From positions 1 through 11,780 of the forward strand of contig JAUQQI010000153.1 in assembly GCA_030549955.1 (NCBI GenBank): 11,780 nt of DNA, given 5' to 3'. This DNA comes from Chloroflexota bacterium (GTDB lineage: Bacteria > Chloroflexota > Dehalococcoidia > JAUQQI01). The notes under the pieces were generated by a model. It had not been told where the DNA came from. It made no database searches and saw only the letters and a list, made by a program, of their open reading frames with translations. This document shows, one piece after another, positions 8,988-11,780 of the stretch. The translations under genes and the position numbers were made by a program. The first letter of the stretch is position 1. Every line of letters begins with the position of its first letter.

Positions 8988-10058
8988 TTGAGCTGGAGTC
9001 GGATTTCTGTCTATACCGCGGTTGTCCTTTTGTTGTCGCTGCTAGTCGCGGTCATCAGCGCCTGTGCCCCGCAGCGGGGCGCGCCGGCCCCGGCGGTCGG
9101 CCCCGGCGAAACAGGTTTCCCGAAGATGACCCTCAAGTTTAACCATGTCGTTGCTCGGGATACGCCGAAACACAAGGCAGCCGAGCGGTTTGCGCAGCTT
9201 GTTCGGGAGCGAACCAACGGCGCCATCGAAATCCAGGTTTTCCCCAACTCGGAGCTTTACAAGGACGGCGAAGAGATTGAGGCCCTCCAGACCGGGGCGA
9301 TCCACTTCATTGCTCCTGGAACCGACAAGTTCGGCGTACTGGTGTCGGAGTGGGAGGCCACGGCCCTGCCTTATGTCTTCTCCAGCGTTGAAGGCTTCAA
9401 GCAGTTCGAAGACCCCGACAACCCGGTGGCCAGGGAGCTCTTTGAGAAGCTCCGGCCGAAGGGCCTGCTGGGCCTGGCGATCTGGGAGAACGGGTGGAAG
9501 CACTTCTCGAGCAGCAAACGGCCCCTGATTGTGCCCGACGACTTCAAGGGCCAGAAGTTCCGGACCTCGGGCAAGCCGGATGAAGCATTTGTTAAGGCTC
9601 TGGGTGGCTCAGCGGTAGTCATGGCCTTCTCCGAGGTGTTTAGCGCCCTCCAGCAGGGGGTCGTCGACGGCCAGTTCAACACCTGGAACAACATCTATAC
9701 CCAGAAGTTCCACGAGGTCCAGCGCTACGCCACCAGCTCGGAGGGGGCAGTTATCCTCCTCTATGGGGTCGCCACCAACGCCCAGTGGTGGGACAGCCTG
9801 GATTCCCGGACCCGCCAGGTGCTTTTCGAGGCCCTAAAGGAAGCGACGAAGTACGGAAATGAGCTGGCCGCCGAGGAGAACCGGGTCGCATTCGAAAAAA
9901 TAAAGGCGAGCGGCCGCCTGGAGATCCATGTTCAGACCCCGGAGGAGGCGGCCCTCTGGCGGGTAGCCGGTGAACAGGTCCAGCGGGAGTGGGTCTCTCA
10001 GGGCCGAATAAGCCAGCAGACCCTCCAGAAGCTGGCGTCGCTGGGCAAAACTCGCTAA
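8988..10058 (+). CDS. dctP: TRAP transporter substrate-binding lipoprotein (DctP family)
   Basis: This extracytoplasmic protein captures a substrate and hands it to the DctQ-DctM membrane complex. The 356-residue protein begins at TTG 8988 with a strong Shine-Dalgarno. Residues 1-25 form a lipoprotein signal (hydrophobic VVLLLSLLVAVI, lipobox ISAC with Cys26), so it is tethered to the outer face of the membrane. Mature-domain family features are LKFNHVVARDTPKH (49-62), FPNSELYKDGEEIEALQTGAI (in 85-105), KGQKFRTSG (187-195) with Arg192 at the usual carboxylate-contacting position, EVFSALQQGVVDGQ (216-229) and an aromatic-rich hinge WNNIY. DGQFNTW replaces the common DGQENP form, so the ligand pocket may differ. 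Arg192 suggests an organic acid ligand; the exact substrate cannot be read. Confidence 0.93.
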   Translation: MSWSRISVYTAVVLLLSLLVAVISACAPQRGAPAPAVGPGETGFPKMTLKFNHVVARDTPKHKAAERFAQLVRERTNGAIEIQVFPNSELYKDGEEIEALQTGAIHFIAPGTDKFGVLVSEWEATALPYVFSSVEGFKQFEDPDNPVARELFEKLRPKGLLGLAIWENGWKHFSSSKRPLIVPDDFKGQKFRTSGKPDEAFVKALGGSAVVMAFSEVFSALQQGVVDGQFNTWNNIYTQKFHEVQRYATSSEGAVILLYGVATNAQWWDSLDSRTRQVLFEALKEATKYGNELAAEENRVAFEKIKASGRLEIHVQTPEEAALWRVAGEQVQREWVSQGRISQQTLQKLASLGKTR

Positions 10059-10075
10059 AGGTCAAGGAGGGGACA

Positions 10076-10103
10076 GGCCGGCGGCCCTAAACGGCCGCCG
10101 GCC
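10076..10103 (+). repeat. Perfect 11-bp inverted repeat between dctP and dctQ
   Basis: GGCCGGCGGCC (10076-10086) and GGCCGCCGGCC (10093-10103) are perfect reverse complements around the loop CTAAAC. The hairpin follows the dctP stop by 17 nt and has no T-run after it, so it is unlikely to be an intrinsic terminator. A likely role is to stabilise the upstream dctP mRNA or reduce downstream expression, giving more binding protein than membrane subunits. An AAGGAGGGG run (10064-10072) sits just before it. Confidence 0.75.
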
Positions 10104-10116
10104 CCCCAGAAACCCG

Positions 10117-10647
10117 GTGCAGGTCCTGCGGTTTTTCGACCGGCTTCTTGACCACGTTGAGACGGCCGTCGTTGCCCTTGGGCTGACGGTCGGGGTTATT
10201 GCGACCTTTCTCGAAGTGATACTCCGCTACATTTTCGGGGGTTCAACGGGTTGGGGCGGGGAGCTTACGAACTTTGCCATCATCTGGGCGGCAATGGTCG
10301 GGGCGGCCGCCGGCATAAAGTCGGGCATCCACATCGGCATTGACGTCTGGGTCCGCCGGTTCCCCCCGCCGGTCTTCAAAGCGGTCCTGCTTTCTGGCAT
10401 CGTTGTCTCGGGCCTCTTCACGGCGGCCGTAACCTGGCTCGGGGTCGAGCTCGTTCTCTTCTCGATGGGGACCGGCCAGGTGACGGCCGAGATGCTCATT
10501 CCCCGCTGGATTCCTTACTCCAGCGTCCCGGTCGGAATGGGCCTGATGACCCTGCACCTGGCCCAGCAGTTCGTCCGCCGGCTCAGGATGTCTGGCCAGG
10601 CGATCCTGGATGAACTTAAGGCCGCCGAAGTTTCGGAGGGCCATTAG
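10117..10647 (+). CDS. dctQ: TRAP transporter small membrane subunit (DctQ family)
   Basis: DctQ is the small integral membrane partner of DctM. The 176-residue protein shows four hydrophobic segments at about 15-37, 50-67, 87-109 and 130-152, and the family-typical stretch EVILRYIFGGSTGWGGELTN (33-52) followed by AGIKSGIHIGIDV (63-75). The start is GTG at 10117. The frame is open further upstream but offers no other ATG, GTG or TTG before the hairpin. There is no Shine-Dalgarno at normal spacing; the nearest, AAGGAGGGG at 10064-10072, is separated from the start by the perfect hairpin. Translation may therefore be weak or depend on RNA folding. The stop TAG directly abuts the dctM start. Confidence 0.93.
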   Translation: MQVLRFFDRLLDHVETAVVALGLTVGVIATFLEVILRYIFGGSTGWGGELTNFAIIWAAMVGAAAGIKSGIHIGIDVWVRRFPPPVFKAVLLSGIVVSGLFTAAVTWLGVELVLFSMGTGQVTAEMLIPRWIPYSSVPVGMGLMTLHLAQQFVRRLRMSGQAILDELKAAEVSEGH

Positions 10648-11780
10648 GTGGTCTGGCTCGTCTTCATCCTGCTGTTCGTTTTGCTCTACCTGGGTTTCCC
10701 AATCGCCTTCAGCCTGGGAATAAGCTCAAGCGTCATCCTGTATTACTTCACGACGATACCCCTCACGGCAATCCCCCAGAAGATTTTCACCAATCTCGAC
10801 AGCTTCCCCCTGATGGCTGTGCCGTTTTTCTTGCTGGCCAGCAATATCTTCGCCGCCGGCGGCGTCTCCCAGCGGCTGATCCGGCTCGCGAACGCCTGGC
10901 TTGGCCACCTGGACGGGGGACTTGCCATCGCCGGCATCGCCGCCTGCGCCCTTTTTGCGGCAGTCTCCGGCTCGAGCCCGGCCACCGTCGCCGCCATCGG
11001 CAGCATCATGATCCCGGCCATGATCAAACAGGGCTACGACCGCAACTTTGCCGTGGGCTCGCAGGCGACGGCCGGGGCCCTGGGCATCATGATTCCGCCG
11101 AGCATCCCCCTCATCCTTTACGGGTTCGTGACCGAAGAATCCGTCGGCAAGCTCTTTATTGCCGGTATCCTGCCCGGCCTCCTTCTCGCCTTCAACCTCG
11201 CCCTGGTCTCCTATGTGGTCGCCCGCATCCGGCGGTTCCCGAAGCTGCCGCCGGCCGGCTGGCGAGAGCGCTTTCAAGCAACAGCCGAGGCCATTCCCAG
11301 CCTGAGCCTCCCGGCGGTCATCATCGGCGGCATCTACGGCGGCGTGTTCACCCCGACCGAAGCGGCGGGGGTCGCCGTCGTGGTCGGCATTCTGGTCGGG
11401 ATGCTCGTCCACCGGGAGCTCAAACCCCGGGACTTCGTGGGCATCTTCATCCGGACCGGCCGGCAGATGGCCATGCTGATGTTCATCATTACCATGGCCC
11501 AGCTCTTTGCATTTCTCCTGACCGTGGACCAGCTACCGAAGAAGATAAGCCAGGCGGTACTGAGCGGAAATCTGGAGTCCTGGCAGGTCCTGCTTATAAT
11601 TAACATCATTCTCATCCTCGCCGGCGATTTCCTTGACCCGGCCCCCATCATCCTGGTCATGGCGCCTATCTTCCACGAGATCGCAACCGCTGTCGGCATT
11701 GACCCGATCCACCTGGGCATCGTTATCACCATGAACATGGAAGCGGGGCTGATCACGCCCCCGGTCGGCCTGAACCTCTA
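10648..11780 (+). CDS. dctM: TRAP transporter large membrane subunit (DctM family), 3' end outside window
   Basis: DctM is the channel subunit that couples substrate uptake to an ion gradient, usually sodium. I translated 377 full codons from GTG at 10648, which directly follows the dctQ stop TAG and has GGAGGG (10635-10640) 7 nt upstream. The protein is almost entirely hydrophobic segments. Family motifs include LYLGFPIAFSLG near the N-terminus, FPLMAVPFFLLASNIF (53-68), AAVSGSSPATVAAIGSIMIP (104-123), GIMIPPSIPLILYG, GGVFTPTEAAG in the middle and EAGLITPPVGLNL at the window edge. Full-length members have about 425-430 residues, so roughly the last 50 are missing. The frame is intact throughout. 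Confidence 0.95.
   Translation, partial: MVWLVFILLFVLLYLGFPIAFSLGISSSVILYYFTTIPLTAIPQKIFTNLDSFPLMAVPFFLLASNIFAAGGVSQRLIRLANAWLGHLDGGLAIAGIAACALFAAVSGSSPATVAAIGSIMIPAMIKQGYDRNFAVGSQATAGALGIMIPPSIPLILYGFVTEESVGKLFIAGILPGLLLAFNLALVSYVVARIRRFPKLPPAGWRERFQATAEAIPSLSLPAVIIGGIYGGVFTPTEAAGVAVVVGILVGMLVHRELKPRDFVGIFIRTGRQMAMLMFIITMAQLFAFLLTVDQLPKKISQAVLSGNLESWQVLLIINIILILAGDFLDPAPIILVMAPIFHEIATAVGIDPIHLGIVITMNMEAGLITPPVGLNL

Noticed and set aside
10076..10103. Hairpin after dctP as an intrinsic terminator.
   Set aside because: No T-run follows; the next bases are CCCCAGAAACCC, and dctQ and dctM clearly belong to the same unit.
10726..11756. Minus-strand open frames opposite dctM.
   Set aside because: Their translations are charged or methionine-rich artefacts of the hydrophobic dctM codons, without a ribosome site or family resemblance.

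Overview
This window holds two divergent transcription units that meet in a short regulatory region near position 8,730-8,990. The DNA is clearly GC-rich, and CGG, GGC and CTC/CTG codons dominate. Six of the ten genes start with GTG or TTG. The gene order pyrR-pyrB-pyrC-carA-carB-pyrK-pyrD, a PyrR-type RNA attenuator and a lipoprotein-type TRAP binding protein together suggest a high-GC Gram-positive-like bacterium (Bacillota-like). No rRNA or other phylogenetic marker is present, so the lineage stays open.

The minus strand (about 8,860 down to 1) is a de novo pyrimidine biosynthesis operon. PyrR is the UMP sensor and RNA-binding regulator. CarA and CarB make carbamoyl phosphate from glutamine, bicarbonate and ATP. 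PyrB condenses it with aspartate, PyrC closes the ring to dihydroorotate, and the class 1B dihydroorotate dehydrogenase PyrD with its electron-transfer subunit PyrK oxidises this to orotate. pyrD runs off the left edge, and any pyrF and pyrE would lie beyond it. The genes are tightly packed and most junctions overlap (TGATG, TTGA, or 8 nt), which suggests one transcript with translational coupling. The uracil permease gene that sits between pyrR and pyrB in Bacillus subtilis is absent.

The pyr leader has an extended -10 promoter and a textbook PyrR binding loop: lower stem, 5' internal bulge, upper stem and CGGCGA hexaloop. Its 5' arm can pair instead with the 5' arm of a downstream hairpin. 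That hairpin overlaps the likely pyrR start codon and is followed by a T-rich run. This is a complete, visible UMP-responsive attenuator.

The plus strand (8,915 to the right edge) is a TRAP transporter operon: substrate-binding lipoprotein dctP, small membrane subunit dctQ and large membrane subunit dctM (cut off by the window end). It has its own strong promoter and ribosome binding site. A perfect 11-bp hairpin lies between dctP and dctQ. The substrate is not readable from sequence, but a carboxylate is likely.

Most of the window is conserved core metabolism and I see no new multi-gene system. The points most worth a second look are the attenuator that overlaps the pyrR start, a PyrK with an eroded nicotinamide-binding half, loop insertions in CarB and PyrC, and the structured dctP-dctQ spacer. 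No gene-free stretch exceeds 300 bases; the longest is the divergent regulatory region.
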